DNA of 64,000 nucleotides, taken from assembly GCA_018806985.1 (NCBI GenBank), contig JADANN010000268.1, positions 644,519 to 708,518 on the forward strand, given 5' to 3'. Position 1 is the first letter of the stretch. Every line of letters begins with the position of its first letter. This document shows, piece after piece, positions 11,800 through 21,844 of this stretch. This stretch comes from Angiostrongylus vasorum (Eukaryota; Nematoda; Chromadorea; Rhabditida; Metastrongylidae). Below the pieces are notes generated by a model. It had not been told where the DNA came from and searched no databases. It saw only the letters and a list, made by a program, of their open reading frames with translations. A program made the translations under genes and the position numbers.

Positions 11800-12721
11800 T
11801 TAATGCTTAATGGTACGTGAGTTGCACAAAAGACAAAAGATGAACAAATTATCGAACTCTTACGTATTTTTCAGTGATTCGAGCGTTGTAAGTGCCAACT
11901 GTCACCGAGGGTTACCGTAAATCCTTGGTGTTTTTTTCACAGGTAGTACTTTCTGCAATAAAAATTTCTTCCGTTCGCAATTGTGCTTTTATTAGTTACG
12001 TTTCTTCTTGCTTTCAGGCACATCATTGTTTAACGGAAACGACTCTGTTGTCGGCTAGCAAATTCATTCCGTTCACCTGATGATTAGTCGAGAAAACGGT
12101 TAGTTGCTTTGAGAAAAAGATGTTTTTAGAAGGACGAAAAAGCTGTGAATTCAAAATATGGCATCGCTCTGTTGAGCAAAAGGTTCTTCGTTACCTTCAT
12201 TGGTGCGTTTTTTCCTCCATCTTCTGTTTTTTTTTGTTTATCATTTTTTAAGCCGAGATCTCATTTCATGACATCTTAGGATGATTTTCCATCTCACATG
12301 TGGTGTTGTTGAGTATCACTAGAGCAGATACCAAGAAAGTGTCCATTTGTACCGTCCCGTAGTAAAACTGCAAAATGGGATCCAATAGGTTAAAGAACAG
12401 AAAGAGCATCACATTTTTCAAGCAAGGCGTTCTGTTTTCATTAGTTTTGCTCAGAAGGTGCCTATAGGTGGAGCACCGGACTCCTCTGGTCTGCTGCATG
12501 TGCATATAAATTCACTGTCAGTAGATGTAGTTTAATTGCCATGGTTATTGCTAGAGGTGATTTTAAATCGACTTGTATTCGTTGCTCATTCACTTTATTG
12601 CTGCCGACTAAAGTGGTTTTATGTGGATTTTGTGCCAGTTATTCCATGATTAGCGAGATTACCAGTGATACAGCTGACAATCGTGGTAGGATATGCAGAT
12701 GATATTTAACTCTATCGGTAT
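11800..12721. other. intergenic or intronic DNA, two weak acceptors
   Basis: A good 3' splice-like site TTTTTTTCACAG near 11941 is followed by an open frame to about 12080 (AIKISSVRNCAFISYVSS), with a second acceptor CTTGCTTTCAG near 12018. No donor or protein family supports an exon. The rest is featureless. Confidence 0.3.
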
Positions 12722-12960
12722 CGAGATGGGATCGATCCCGCACCCCAGACCCACCAAGGCTTCCATCCTTCCGGGGTCAGCAAATTGGTACCAGACTTGT
12801 CTGGGAGGATAGCAGCACTGGCTCTATACATCGGTAGGCCATCGGGAGTTATTGTAAAGGCCAGATATGCATTCAATCACCTCCAACGATGCTGAATAAA
12901 GTGGAATTTATGGCGCATCCTTCACGGATTGATCAACGCTGAGAGCTTTATCCTTTCTGT
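12722..12960 (+). mobile_element. SINE-like family A copy, 5'-truncated
   Basis: Begins at the B-box-like GGGATCGATCCCGCACC and continues through CCTTCCGGGGTCAGCAAATT, GACTTGTCTGGGAGGATAG, GGCCAGATATGCATTCAATC and CAACGCTGAGAGCTTTATCC. The A-box half is missing. Confidence 0.8.
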
Positions 12961-13257
12961 CCTTTTATCGGGACCTTAATTCATCTTTTGTTTCTCTTTC
13001 TAGTAAAAATTTTTCAAATTGTTTGTTTATATATGTAAATCATAGGAGCAGTTCTTCGGCAGAATTCATTAAGCGAGTTGTAGAATTCATATATGTGACA
13101 AAGTGACTGCCTAAATATGATTACTCGTTCATAGAACAGTTGCAGTTTCCATTGTCTTTGGCATTTCTCGATGCTAGTCCCTTTTGGGTTCTTCAATAAC
13201 ACTTTTTTTTTCGGAAATCTTCAATGTTAACATTGCTTCTCGTTCCAGTTACACGAC

Positions 13258-13515
13258 TCATCTTAACATCTACTGTGCGCCTCCCAGAGCTTTTTGCGTT
13301 CGATTAGTTCCTATCCATCCTTCATGAAGGTCTTCGAATTTTTTGTGTGTGGATTCTTCTGCTGCTTGACTATTGTCGTCTTCTTTGTGGTTGTCGTTGA
13401 ATGCTGGTCGATTCGATTGATTGGATTGCAGGGAGTGAGGTGTTCCTAAACAAGTTTGGTAGCAATTTCGTGTCCTCAGTGAAATTCGAAGCTCTTTGGA
13501 CCTGGGGCGTTTTTT
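13258..13515 (-). mobile_element. SINE-like family B copy
   Basis: On the plus strand: CATCTACTGTGCGCCTCCCA, CATCCTTCATGAAGGTCTTC (the reverse of the B tail), GTTGAATGCTGGTCGATTCG, then the core AACAAGTTTGGTAGCAATTT. The head is lost. Confidence 0.55.
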
Positions 13516-13612
13516 GAACTAATACCCGTGTTCTTGATGAATAGCATGACTACGTTTGCGCCACCCACTCCGTCATCAAAGGAACTGCAAGCACATATTT
13601 TTTTTCTTACAG

Positions 13613-13709
13613 ATGGTCTTCTGTGTTTCGGACTAGTAACAGCCACTTTACTGCTGATCATTGCTGTATTCTATGCGACGTCATTGCTTCTTCGAGCAGA
13701 CTCCCAGCG
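13613..13709 (+). CDS. candidate exon encoding a transmembrane helix
   Basis: Strong acceptor TTTTTTTTCTTACAG at 13612 and donor CAGCG|GTGAGC at 13710. The frame reads GLLCFGLVTATLLLIIAVFY then ATSLLLRADSQR: one hydrophobic helix followed by basic residues, the usual stop-transfer pattern with a cytoplasmic C side. The exon is 97 bp, enters one base into a codon and leaves phase 2 (CG, so Arg follows). It belongs to a plus-strand gene with unknown neighbours. A link to the Pro-rich exons at 52-62 kb is possible but unproven. Confidence 0.45.
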
Positions 13710-13794
13710 GTGAGCTTATTTTTGCTTTTACTTATTTTCGTATCACTTCAATACTAACGATTGTTTACTAAATTGTTTTTGAGGTGAAGAATGT

Positions 13795-13905
13795 TCAGCG
13801 CTCGTGTAGCCTAGTAGTTAGAGGCGTCTTGCAATACACAAATAGTCTTTAGTTCTCTCTCATGTCTCTCTCAAGTCAAGCTTTTCATCCCTTAGCAGGC
13901 GAATG
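13795..13905 (+). mobile_element. family A fragment, promoter half only
   Basis: GCGCTCGTGTAGCCTAGTAG, TTAGAGGCGTCTTGCAATAC match the A head; a shortened AAGCTTTTCATCCC follows and the copy then stops. Confidence 0.5.
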
Positions 13906-14233
13906 GATTGCGCATCTCTAAATAATTGATCCAAATTGAATGTTTTATTCTTTAAATGCATAGTATCGCGAATTGAGAACCGTCGTTAGCCTATTACTAT
14001 CTGTTTTAGAAAGAGACTCGAATGTCTCTAAATCAGAGGACTTCTGAATCAGTAACTGCTAACTTCCTAAGTTTGAGAGAAATTTGTCGAACTTAGTATT
14101 ACCCAGGATCAACTTCCTCTTAACTTCGGCAATGGGTTATAAATTCGTCGTTTTCTCTCTCAGAAGTCGCGAGGTTGTTTAACAGCATACGTTTACTTCC
14201 ACACAATAACACACACACAACACAATCGTAGTT

Positions 14234-14261
14234 GACGTTTCGGCAGAATCGCGTTCTTCAG
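14234..14261 (-). ncRNA. hammerhead-ribozyme-like motif at PLE copy 1 3' end
   Basis: Minus strand: CTGAAGA, linker ACGCGATTCTGCC, GAAAC, GTC. The three conserved core strings of a hammerhead are present with minimal stem III. Stem II has one mismatch compared with copy 2 (CGC against GGC). Hammerheads of this minimal type are known from PLE terminal repeats; activity here is unknown. Confidence 0.6.
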
Positions 14262-15540
14262 AGCCTCGAAGGGTATAGTGATACGCAATCTACTATGTGA
14301 AACGCTTCAATAACACATACAGAAGGACGAAGATCTGAACGATAATTACGAGATCTATGGCTTCTCGAAAAAACCCAACGCTTTTTTTCACCTGTCTTCC
14401 ACCTTGAAAGAACAGCCGCTCAGAGTCGCATATTGTTGACGACTGCACCAGCCCACATCAACGATCGATACGAAGGTATGGGGCGAGATCACGCGTGATT
14501 CGTCCCTGCTATTCATTCTATGATTTTTTGGCATTTATCCAAAAAGCCTCGAGGAGTTTGCGCGTTGTTTTAGGATCCCGTGCGAGGATATCGATTTTTA
14601 CATCAAAATCGTCTCCGCTGTGCTTTTGTATCCTATGCGTGCCTAGTGGGGTACTTTGTCTTAGTTTTCGTTTACCATCTAGTGTTCTTTTGTGTCGATA
14701 CACAAAGGTCTGCCCGTTTCGCCAATATATTCGTCTCCGCAAGTACTACAAGAGATCAGGTATATCGTGCCTGAGCTCATGCAGTCACCGACCCTGCCAT
14801 AAGGGCAAATTACGCAATTCTGTGTTTCACCTAGACGGTCGTATAGTCGGTTACGAACTAACTGGCGACGAAGAGTATTCGGTGGTATTTCAGTTATCGC
14901 TACAGATTCCTCTAGATCTACCCTTCTTAAGCACCGCTGTATCATTATACTTATTTCATGGGTAACAAAGAGCATAAACGTGATTTTGTTTCGGCTAAAC
15001 CTTTCGTTTTGGGGCGTCGCTTTCCTTCTAAACTTATCTCGTGGGGTTACTATTTTGTAGCCATTGGAGATGGATATTTGCTGAGCCAAGTCGCGTGATT
15101 CTTCCTTTAATTCTCTGGTTGTGCACACAGAGGTGGCTATTCGAAACATGTTTCTCACAGCGCCCTCTTTGTGTGTGAAGAGTGGGACGGAAGGAAATGA
15201 ACTGGGATGTTTCTGTTACTTGGTTTTCGGTACCACTTTGTCATGTAACAGCTACTTGATAGGTTTATTTGAACGTTTAGAAACGGAAGCCAGTTTTCTT
15301 TCGATTTCTCCCGGGTGAACTTAGTGTACTCAGACTGCTCGTTCAATAATTCAAAGAATTTTGTCCATCTCCTCTTGCGTAGGGAAGATAACAAAACAAA
15401 ATCTATGTACCTGCAGTAGAGTATCGGCAGGAGACCGAGAACGGGCCCTTCTACTTTAGACATAAACGCAATGGCAAGGCTTGGTGCCAGTCGCTGTCCC
15501 ATTGCCAACCCCCTTATTTGCGCGAAATAGAAGGGAAATA

Positions 15541-15567
15541 GAAGAAGGCGATTCTGCCGAAACGTCA
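15541..15567 (+). ncRNA. decayed hammerhead-like motif at PLE copy 1 5' end (inverted)
   Basis: AGAAGGCGATTCTGCC, GAAAC, GTC are kept, but the CTGA of the first core string reads ATAG, so it is predicted inactive. It is the inverted partner of the motif at 14234-14261. Confidence 0.5.
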
Positions 15568-15654
15568 GCTACGATTGTGTCGTATGTGTGTTATTGTATG
15601 GAAGTAAACATATGCTGAAGTTAATATTTTTGTCCTATTGATAAGCTGGAGGTC

Positions 15655-15915
15655 AGGTGTAGCACAGTGGTCGGAGGCGCTTTGCAACACACGTGGTCTC
15701 GATGCCCGCTCCCATGGCCCACCAAGCCTTGCATCCCTCCGGTGTCGGCAAATTAGTATCGGACTTGTCTGGGAGGATAGAAGCACTGGCTCGGTACATC
15801 GGTAGGCCACAGCGAGTCATTGTAAAGGCCAGATATGCATCCAATCACCTCCAAACGATGCTTAATGAAGTCGAATGCATGGGATAGATCAACGCCGAGA
15901 GCTTTATCCTTTTAT
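15655..15915 (+). mobile_element. SINE-like family A copy, near full length
   Basis: Head GTGTAGCACAGTGGTCGGAG, decayed B box TCTCGATGCCCGC, core CCTCCGGTGTCGGCAAATTA and GACTTGTCTGGGAGGATAG, then ATATGCATCCAATCACCTCC and CAACGCCGAGAGCTTTATCC. It is inserted 40 bp beyond the PLE end. Confidence 0.85.
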
Positions 15916-16129
15916 CTATTTTATTGATAAGCTAACAAAAAAATTTCTCACAAGTTGATTAGTATTACCGAGGTTAAAGGAAAGTAGGTTTTGAAATATT
16001 GTTATGCTTGCTAGCTGATAATGATACCGACTTCTGCAGGATGAATTGTTCGGGAAAAACAAGTTGTTATCTCCTTACAATCACTACTGTCAACCATCAG
16101 CATCTTGTATAAAAGGGCACCACGGAGTG

Positions 16130-16741
16130 AGTATGCCTCATTCGAGAGATGATCCATTGAGGGAAGACTGAACTCGATATGAAGGCGAAGACGCCACATC
16201 GAGAAACGGTGGACTATCGACTCGGATCATCGGCTCCGATGAAGACGAAGACGTCGAAACGTTAGCCGAGTAAAAAATTGTTTATCAACCTCATGTAAGC
16301 TCATCAGAGAAAGAACATATGTCAACATGCGATTGTCGCAGAATTTTATGTTGGCTAACATTTTGCCTTCTTCAGAGCCGCAATGATTCGAGATGGGTGT
16401 CCGCAACAGTTATTTCTTACAATGTGGTTGTTTGCAGTCATATCGAGTCGAATCCAGTGGAATGGAATACCGTTATTCATCACTAGAGGAAGGGCTTGAC
16501 CTATAGCACCTACATTTGTTTAGTAATCTTGCAATCGTCGTTCATGAAATGGTTGGGTTCGCGTTTCAGTTCGGTTACCACGCGACGATCTGTCCATCCT
16601 CTGCCTAACTGACAAGTCTAAGGCTCTTAACACTTGTTGGGCGTGATCTTTACGGGAAGTCCGAAGCAGTCGTGTTATGGCGTTCTCAAGCTTGTAACAT
16701 TGCCGGTCGCCGACATTCTCTGTAAGGAGTTTTTTTGCCAT
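16130..16741 (-). mobile_element. probable PLE-related fragment of another subfamily
   Basis: The piece is bracketed by hammerhead-like sequences in opposite orientation (plus at 16236, degraded minus near 16354-16376). The two share following text: GTTAGCCGAGTAAAAAATTG against GTTAGCCAACATAAAATTCT. A 73-codon minus-strand frame (16741-16520) with KLENAITRLLRTSRKDHAQQ was not matched to a family. Assignment to PLE rests on the ribozyme-like ends only. Confidence 0.35.
16236..16263 (+). ncRNA. hammerhead-like motif, variant subfamily
   Basis: CCGATGA, A, GACG-AAGA-CGTC (perfect 4-bp stem II with a 4-nt loop), GAAAC, GTT. One core base differs (CCGA for CUGA); GUU is an allowed cleavage triplet class (NUH). 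Confidence 0.5.
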
Positions 16742-17359
16742 GTGAGTAGGACTCTTCTACGAGGTAGCGTCTCTTACGGTTGACCGACTGGTGCCCGTCG
16801 GAATGCAGTTCAGAATGGTACGGAAAGCGATAGAAGATTCTTTACAAACCCAGCGGAAAGAACTTTTCCCGCAACACCAAAGTAATCGTGCTAAGGCGTT
16901 CCCAGGCCGCTACTACAGATAGTATCCAGCATTGTGTATCTGGGAGTTTGCTGTCTTCTGACTCAAATTTCTAGCACGTCAGTGTTTCTTACTGTCAAAC
17001 ATCCCATAAAAGACAGAATCCAAGAGTTAACAGCGGTGCGAAAAGCTGAAGAACAAAGTCCTTCGGTTCTTTAAAAACTACTGGAAACACTTGTTTATTT
17101 TTTTTATTTTTTTTTGTGCTAGTCTTTTGCATATGCAATTTCCAATCAAGCATCCATAGTTTTTTGACTCTGGACTTTACAAACCTTAAACATATTTAGC
17201 TTCCATTTTTTTCGGTTGTCAACTCGTTGACAAATTCTTTACCGAGCTCCCAGTAGGATTGGTATGTAGATCCCTAATATTTTCCACCAGTTTTGAATCG
17301 TTGCTTTCTATTTGGTGGACGTGTACTGAGGAATAAAACCAGAACTGTGTAGTCTGATG

Positions 17360-17945
17360 TGAACCAGGGCGTCTACAATCAGCCTGTCAAGCGAACAAGA
17401 CATAGCCTATACACTGGGGCTAACCGAGCCACCTATAATCCACCTCTTAGGCTCACCACGTCGCGTAGTATCTGCCTCTGGGGCTTACCGAACCGAATAC
17501 CGTCCGCCTCTTACGCTAAACGAGCCGTCTGCAGTCCGTCTGTGAGGCAAACCGGGCCGTCCACACTCCACCTGCCCACAGTCCGCCTCTGAGGCAAACC
17601 AGGCCATCTAGAGGCTGCTTCTGATGCGAATCGGGCCGCCTACAGTCTGCCTCTGAGGCGTGCCACACCGCCTAGTGTCTGCGTCTGAGGCGAATCACGC
17701 CGCCTAGTGTCTGCCTCAGAGACGATCACGCCACTCAGAGTCCGTCTCGGAGGCGAACCAGGTTGCCTAGTGTCTGCTTCTGAAGCGAGCGAGGCCGCCC
17801 ACAGTCCACCTGTGAAGCAAATCGTGCCGCCTACAGTACGCCTCTGAGGAGAACGAGGCCTCTCAAAGTCCGACTCTGAAACGAACTAGGCCGCCCACGC
17901 GGACCACGCCGCCTTTTATCTGCCTCTGAGGCTAATCGAGGTGCA
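17360..17945. repeat. 32-bp GC-rich minisatellite, about 18 units
   Basis: The unit is close to GAGGCGAATCACGCCGCCTA then GTGTCTGCCTCT, highly variable between copies. It stands out as GC-rich against AT-rich flanks. No unique spacers occur between units, so it is not a CRISPR array. The 77-codon frame inside it is an artefact. Confidence 0.85.
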
Positions 17946-18067
17946 TACGGTCCCCCCCTCTCACGGCGGTCAGGCCCCATAACAAGAGCAGCGTTGAGTG
18001 GAGTTTATTCATTCGATCGATGTTCCACTTCACTAGACTAGCCTCTATTTGGCAACGAACAATCACA

Positions 18068-18134
18068 TCGCGAGAACAACGTCGCAATGTTAGCGGAGTT
18101 AATTTTTTTTTAATCAACCTCATGTTGCTTAGTA
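18068..18134 (+). repeat. degenerate copy of the 16.2-kb hammerhead-like end
   Basis: CGCGAGAACAACGTCGCAAT then GTTAGCGGAGTTAATTTTTT and AATCAACCTCATGT align with 16237-16300 (GTTAGCCGAG..., ATCAACCTCATGT). The core is too changed for function. Confidence 0.45.
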
Positions 18135-18262
18135 ATCGAAGAAATTATCCGTGGAATACAACTGCAACGATGCTGAGATATTCGGAAAACTTGCACCCTG
18201 AGCCAGATCGAACAACGATTACCCTTTCCGGGGGGCTCGCGTATTACACAGTGACGGGTGAT
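18135..18262 (-). repeat. family C half-unit, head to head with the next
   Basis: GATGCTGAGATATTCGGAAA, ACGATTACCCTTTCCGGGGG, reverse orientation of C. It stops where the plus-strand copy begins. Confidence 0.65.
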
Positions 18263-18440
18263 TGCTGGTGGCGTTACGTAGAAAACTAGCTGAGAGAAAG
18301 GCAAAGCAAGGGACTAGGTACGCGAGCTCTCGGAAACGGTAATCGTGGCGCGATCTGGCCCGGGGTCCAAGTTTTGCTGATATCTCAACATCTTTGTTGT
18401 ATTTCACATCATACCCTTCCGTGAAAAGTTATAGTAGGCA
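18263..18440 (+). repeat. family C half-unit (plus)
   Basis: AACTAGCTGAGAGAAAGGCA, GGAAACGGTAATCGTGGCGC, TTTGCTGATATCTCAACATC, GTATTTCACATCATACCC and AGTAGGCAGCAATAAAAGG. Together with 18135-18262 it forms a long palindrome-like arrangement. Confidence 0.7.
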
Positions 18441-18544
18441 GCAATAAAAGGTTAACCTTGTGAAATTCGTGCAATAGTCTCGCCATGCTGACTTAGGATA
18501 CCAGATTAAGATAAGATATAGACATAAGATATTGCCATGGTGTA

Positions 18545-18645
18545 TGATCGTGCTTACTTGGTTACTTGGACGGCTCGTCTTTACTAGTTGTCTGGACCCC
18601 AGCACATTTTCCATTCGTTTCTTTGCCTCGCAGTCGTCTTCCATG
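18545..18645 (-). repeat. family D 3'-end fragment
   Basis: Minus strand: GAAAATGTGCTGGGGTCCAG, AAGACGAGCCGTCCAAGTAA, matching the D tail at 46440-46530 and 54450-54510. Confidence 0.5.
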
Positions 18646-19409
18646 GTGGTGAGTTGATTCGGGTGCGATAGTGGGAGCGAATCTCGTACTGTGATCTATA
18701 AAGCATCTGCTGCTGCTACTACAGCTGTTTGACTTTAGTTACGAATACTTCTGCCCAGCGTGTAGGTGATCGTCTTTGGGAACGCCTGAATCCTCGTGAA
18801 GTTCACTCTACAGTTTTTTTTTTTTCGTCAATCTGCGTCTGTTCTTCTCGTTACATGATCGCCCCATCTGTGTTTCTCTATCGATGTGTGTTCGCTTTGG
18901 TGTCGGTGTTGAACTTTAGCAACCGTATTCTGCTGCATGATATAAGAAGTTAAATCAGTCCTTGTGTTTGTAAAAGAATAATTGGGGGAGAAATGAACAT
19001 ACAACGATTGTACGACTTTACGATAGAAAGCAAAGATTTTCTGTTATGAGGTGAGGAATGTGGGAAGAAAAAGGGAGAGAAATGGGAGAGTGTATTTCAA
19101 ACGAGGTATGCTTCTAGTCCTATCTGGGCTCTTTCATGACATGGGTTTGTCGCGCTTGTTGTGATTTCATGTAGGATTAGTACTCTCTCTCTCTTTTGTT
19201 CGTTTCCCGCTTTTAGATTGATTATCGTGCAGCTTCACTAATTCAGTAGCTTGGCCAGTGCACGAAAAAAATTTTGCAGTTTGCCGATTGCACCAGAAAT
19301 AACAGTTGCCAGCAGAGAGTAGGTCTTCGAGTCAGCTCTCGACAGTAAACTTCGTACGAATTTGCCACCCTGGACTTTTTGACGTTGCCACATAACATGA
19401 TCTCAAAAT
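18646..19409. other. no feature recognised
   Basis: AT-rich, with a TTT-rich stretch and CTCTCTCTC. Open frames are short and without motif or splice support. Confidence 0.35.
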
Positions 19410-19622
19410 TGGATACTAAACCAGGATCACAAGATTGCTGAGATATTTGCAAAACTCCGGACCGCAGGTGTTTGCGGTGCGGAACGAACACGCTATTGTC
19501 CTTTCCGGGGAGTAGCGCGTTCACCACCACACCATGCGGGTCCTTCGTTTCGCCAGTGTCTCAGCTAGTTCTTATCGATCTGTGCCGTCAGCAATCACCC
19601 GTCACCGGGACTGATCTGGGAA
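19410..19622 (-). repeat. family C unit, minus half of a head-to-head pair
   Basis: GCTGAGATATTTGCAAAACT, GGAACGAACACGCTATTGTC, CACCACACCATGCGGGTCCT, TCAGCAATCACCCGTCACCG. It runs directly into a plus-oriented C tail at 19623. Confidence 0.75.
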
Positions 19623-19720
19623 GCAAATATCTCAGCAATCTTGTGGTTGTATTTCGCATAATAATAACCTGCCATAAAAAAGTATAGAAGGCAGAAAATA
19701 AAAAAGCTAAATATTGTAAA
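19623..19720 (+). repeat. family C tail, plus half of a head-to-head pair
   Basis: AAATATCTCAGCAATCTTGT, GTTGTATTTCGCATAATAAT, ACCTGCCATAAAAAAG, AGGCAGAAAATAAAAAAGC match the 3' part of C. Confidence 0.65.
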
Positions 19721-20094
19721 CCAGGATCGTTCGTTTGGCCGACGAGCATTCTCCCACTGAATCATCAGTGCGTGGAAGCTGATTCTGAAAGGTTTCTTTC
19801 TCAGTAAATTCTGAAAAACTGATTCAAACCATGTCATGGTAGGCGCGAGAACTTACATCAGTTAAATGATATGCGAGAGGCTTTACACATCATATACTGA
19901 ATAGCTCCTACAAAAAGTTCATGTGAAATCGATACAGGAGCATAGATATAGCTCTCATGACGAGGATAAATGTAGCGCTAGCAGTAGACGTTGCATAGGA
20001 AATAGGAACTTTCGGGAAACAGTTACTGCATTTGCCGTATGGGGGCAAAACCGGTTTTGAGTCAGGGCGAGCAAATTAAATCATAATGTTAGTT

Positions 20095-20335
20095 TCCTTT
20101 GACGAAGGGAACTGCAGAAATTCGCTTTTGAGACGAGGAAAGCTACAGAATTCCGCCTCCCAAGTGAAGCAGGCTAGCGACGGTCTTCCTTTTTTCTTTC
20201 CAAGCCACATGGAGTGTCCATCTCTGACAAGCCAAGCCAAAAAATTTTGCGTATGAGGCAAACCAAGCCATTACGAGTGCACCCTGGAGACGAGTTGTGT
20301 TGTCGGCTTTTTAAGCGAGACATACCATTGGATTC
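20095..20335. repeat. diverged island of the 32-bp minisatellite
   Basis: Several weak units (TTTTGAGACGAGGAAAGCTA, CCGCCTCCCAAGTGAAGCAG, GTATGAGGCAAACCAAGCCA) repeat the 'cct...gaggcgaa...gcc' pattern of 17360-17945 at lower identity. Period 30-40 bp by eye. Confidence 0.45.
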
Positions 20336-20462
20336 CACCTCGCAAGATTGTCTATTATTAACCGATCGACTGAATGATAATGACGTTATTTAGTTTCGAT
20401 ACCGCATTATCCGTGCAATTTTTTTTGCGTTTTCGCTTATTTTTTCGCCATCAAAGTTTTTT

Positions 20463-20745
20463 GGGCGCGTGTGGCGCAGTGGTCGGAGGCGCCCTGCGAT
20501 GCGCACATGTGGTCGGTCACCGCACCCCTACCCCACCAAGCCTTCCATCCCTCCGAGATCGGCAAATTGGTACCAGCCTTTTCTGAGAGGATAGCACTGC
20601 CTCGATGCATCGGTAGGCCACCGTGAGTCATTGTAAAGGCCAGTTATGCATTCAATCACTTCCAAACGATGCTTAATGAAGTCGAATGCATGGCGCATCT
20701 CTCAGGGGATTGATCAACGCCGAAAGCTTTTAGCTTTTTAAAGTT
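20463..20745 (+). mobile_element. SINE-like family A copy, full length
   Basis: GGGCGCGTGTGGCGCAGTGG head, decayed B box, CCATCCCTCCGAGATCGGCA core, TTTTCTGAGAGGATAGCACT, GGCCAGTTATGCATTCAATC and CAACGCCGAAAGCTTTTAG end. Confidence 0.88.
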
Positions 20746-20838
20746 TTTTCTTTTTATCTGGCTTTTTTTCCCATTTCGAGCAGTCCTTGTTTACACATTC
20801 TCTTCAGTCGACCCTGCTTAGTTTCTGACTTTTTCCAG

Positions 20839-20902
20839 GTCAATTCAATGCAGAAACGGACGAACGAGAAGTTTACTTGAACGCTGATCTTCTTCTGATG
20901 CA
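20839..20902 (+). CDS. candidate coding exon
   Basis: Acceptor TGACTTTTTCCAG and donor ATGCA|GTAATC. The open frame QFNAETDEREVYLNADLLLM is hydrophilic and looks like protein, entering after one base of a codon and leaving phase 2. No family recognised. The donor is not strong. Confidence 0.3.
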
Positions 20903-21379
20903 GTAATCAGTGTACTGAAATATCGTAGGGCGAAATTTTTGACGCATTGTAAAAGAAAAACCTTGAATAACGATTGTGATATTTTAATCTCAAACATCGC
21001 CTTTAATTAGTGGCACTTTGAATTGATTTGATGTTGCAATGTTGAAACTGTCGAACAAACGAAATGTAGTAAATGAAGTCATAGTTTTATGTTGTTTGAA
21101 AATAAAGAAACTTCATCTATATAGCACTTTTTTTTCCTTGTCGCATATTAACCTGATGCGCTATCATACGTGGGATGGCACTATTCTAGCAATCTTCACT
21201 GTCAAGACATCTTTAGCGCAGTGATTGAAAGTGTTCTGCAATAATATACAAGTGTTCGTTGGTTCGGCGTGGTGTGATGGGCTAATTATTCCATCTTTCT
21301 GTCTGTGGTCGGCCAAATAGTGTCAGATTTACGAGTGGGACTTTACAAATGTCAGATTTATCTGCGAGAATGAAAAACA

Positions 21380-21515
21380 CTGACTCGGTCGACCGATACA
21401 CCACCACAAATTTCTAAAGCGAAAATTTGCATTTGACCGTCTTCACGATGCTACGAATGAGGTTGTATCTACGGAGAATCGCTAGAGGATAGACCAACGT
21501 CGAATACTTTATCGC
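21380..21515 (+). mobile_element. family A fragment, 3' portion
   Basis: CGGTCGACCGATACACCACC, CACGATGCTACGAATGAGGT, GATAGACCAACGTCGAATAC align with the A tail. Confidence 0.4.
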
Positions 21516-21844
21516 TTGTCCCTGAATTGCTTGAACAATTGTATTTCTTCCCTTTAATTGTGCGTATATGTTCATTTCTGTCTACGTACATATGTGTGTG
21601 TGCCAAAGATCTATCGAAGTTATAGTTAACATGGTTATTTATAAGTCTAACTAACAGTAACCCTATGTTAAGACGAAGATAGGTGAATTAGAAACAAAAG
21701 GTGTCACAGCAGAGATGGGGTGCTGTTTGTGTTTCTCGAGAGAGTAAACTCAGCTAATCAGTTCAAATAAGCAATAGTGCTGAATGGACACTTTGTTGAT
21801 ACCTACTTAGCTTACTCGATATATAAATGTCCGAATGAGCGTAT

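Larger units (their letters stand above)
14095..15616 (-). mobile_element. Penelope-like retroelement (PLE), copy 1, 5'-truncated and frameshifted
   Basis: On the minus strand the reverse transcriptase starts inside the palm region near 15535 (GLAMGQRLAPSLAIAFMS), then CRYIDFVLL, LLNEQSEYTKFTREKS, WLPFLNVQI and KWYRKPSNR. These are typical PLE blocks (LPFLDV..., YRKPT). It continues to a GIY-YIG endonuclease, NCVICPYGRVGDCMSSGTIY then LISCSTCGDEYIGETGRPLC. The frame shifts near 14690-14700, where the rest of the nuclease (HLDGKRKLRQSTPLGTHRIQ, EAFWINA) continues in another frame. The catalytic YxDD is changed to YIDF. The 3' end near 14095 aligns with that of copy 2. The two ends carry 75-bp inverted repeats, 14186-14259 and 15541-15616. 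The element is dead. Confidence 0.88.

Noticed and set aside
11460..11820. Four overlapping open frames (WSQLxP repeats)
   Set aside because: Produced by the 19-bp minisatellite; open on both strands.
14495..14965. 156-codon plus-strand frame
   Set aside because: Antisense of the PLE GIY-YIG region, which has recognisable motifs on the minus strand.
16520..16741. Mariner or Tc1 transposase
   Set aside because: The minus-strand frame has a few basic helix-like stretches, but no DDE/D motif or terminal inverted repeats could be found.
17360..17945. CRISPR-like array of 32-bp repeats
   Set aside because: Units are contiguous and variable with no unique spacers, and the host is eukaryotic.
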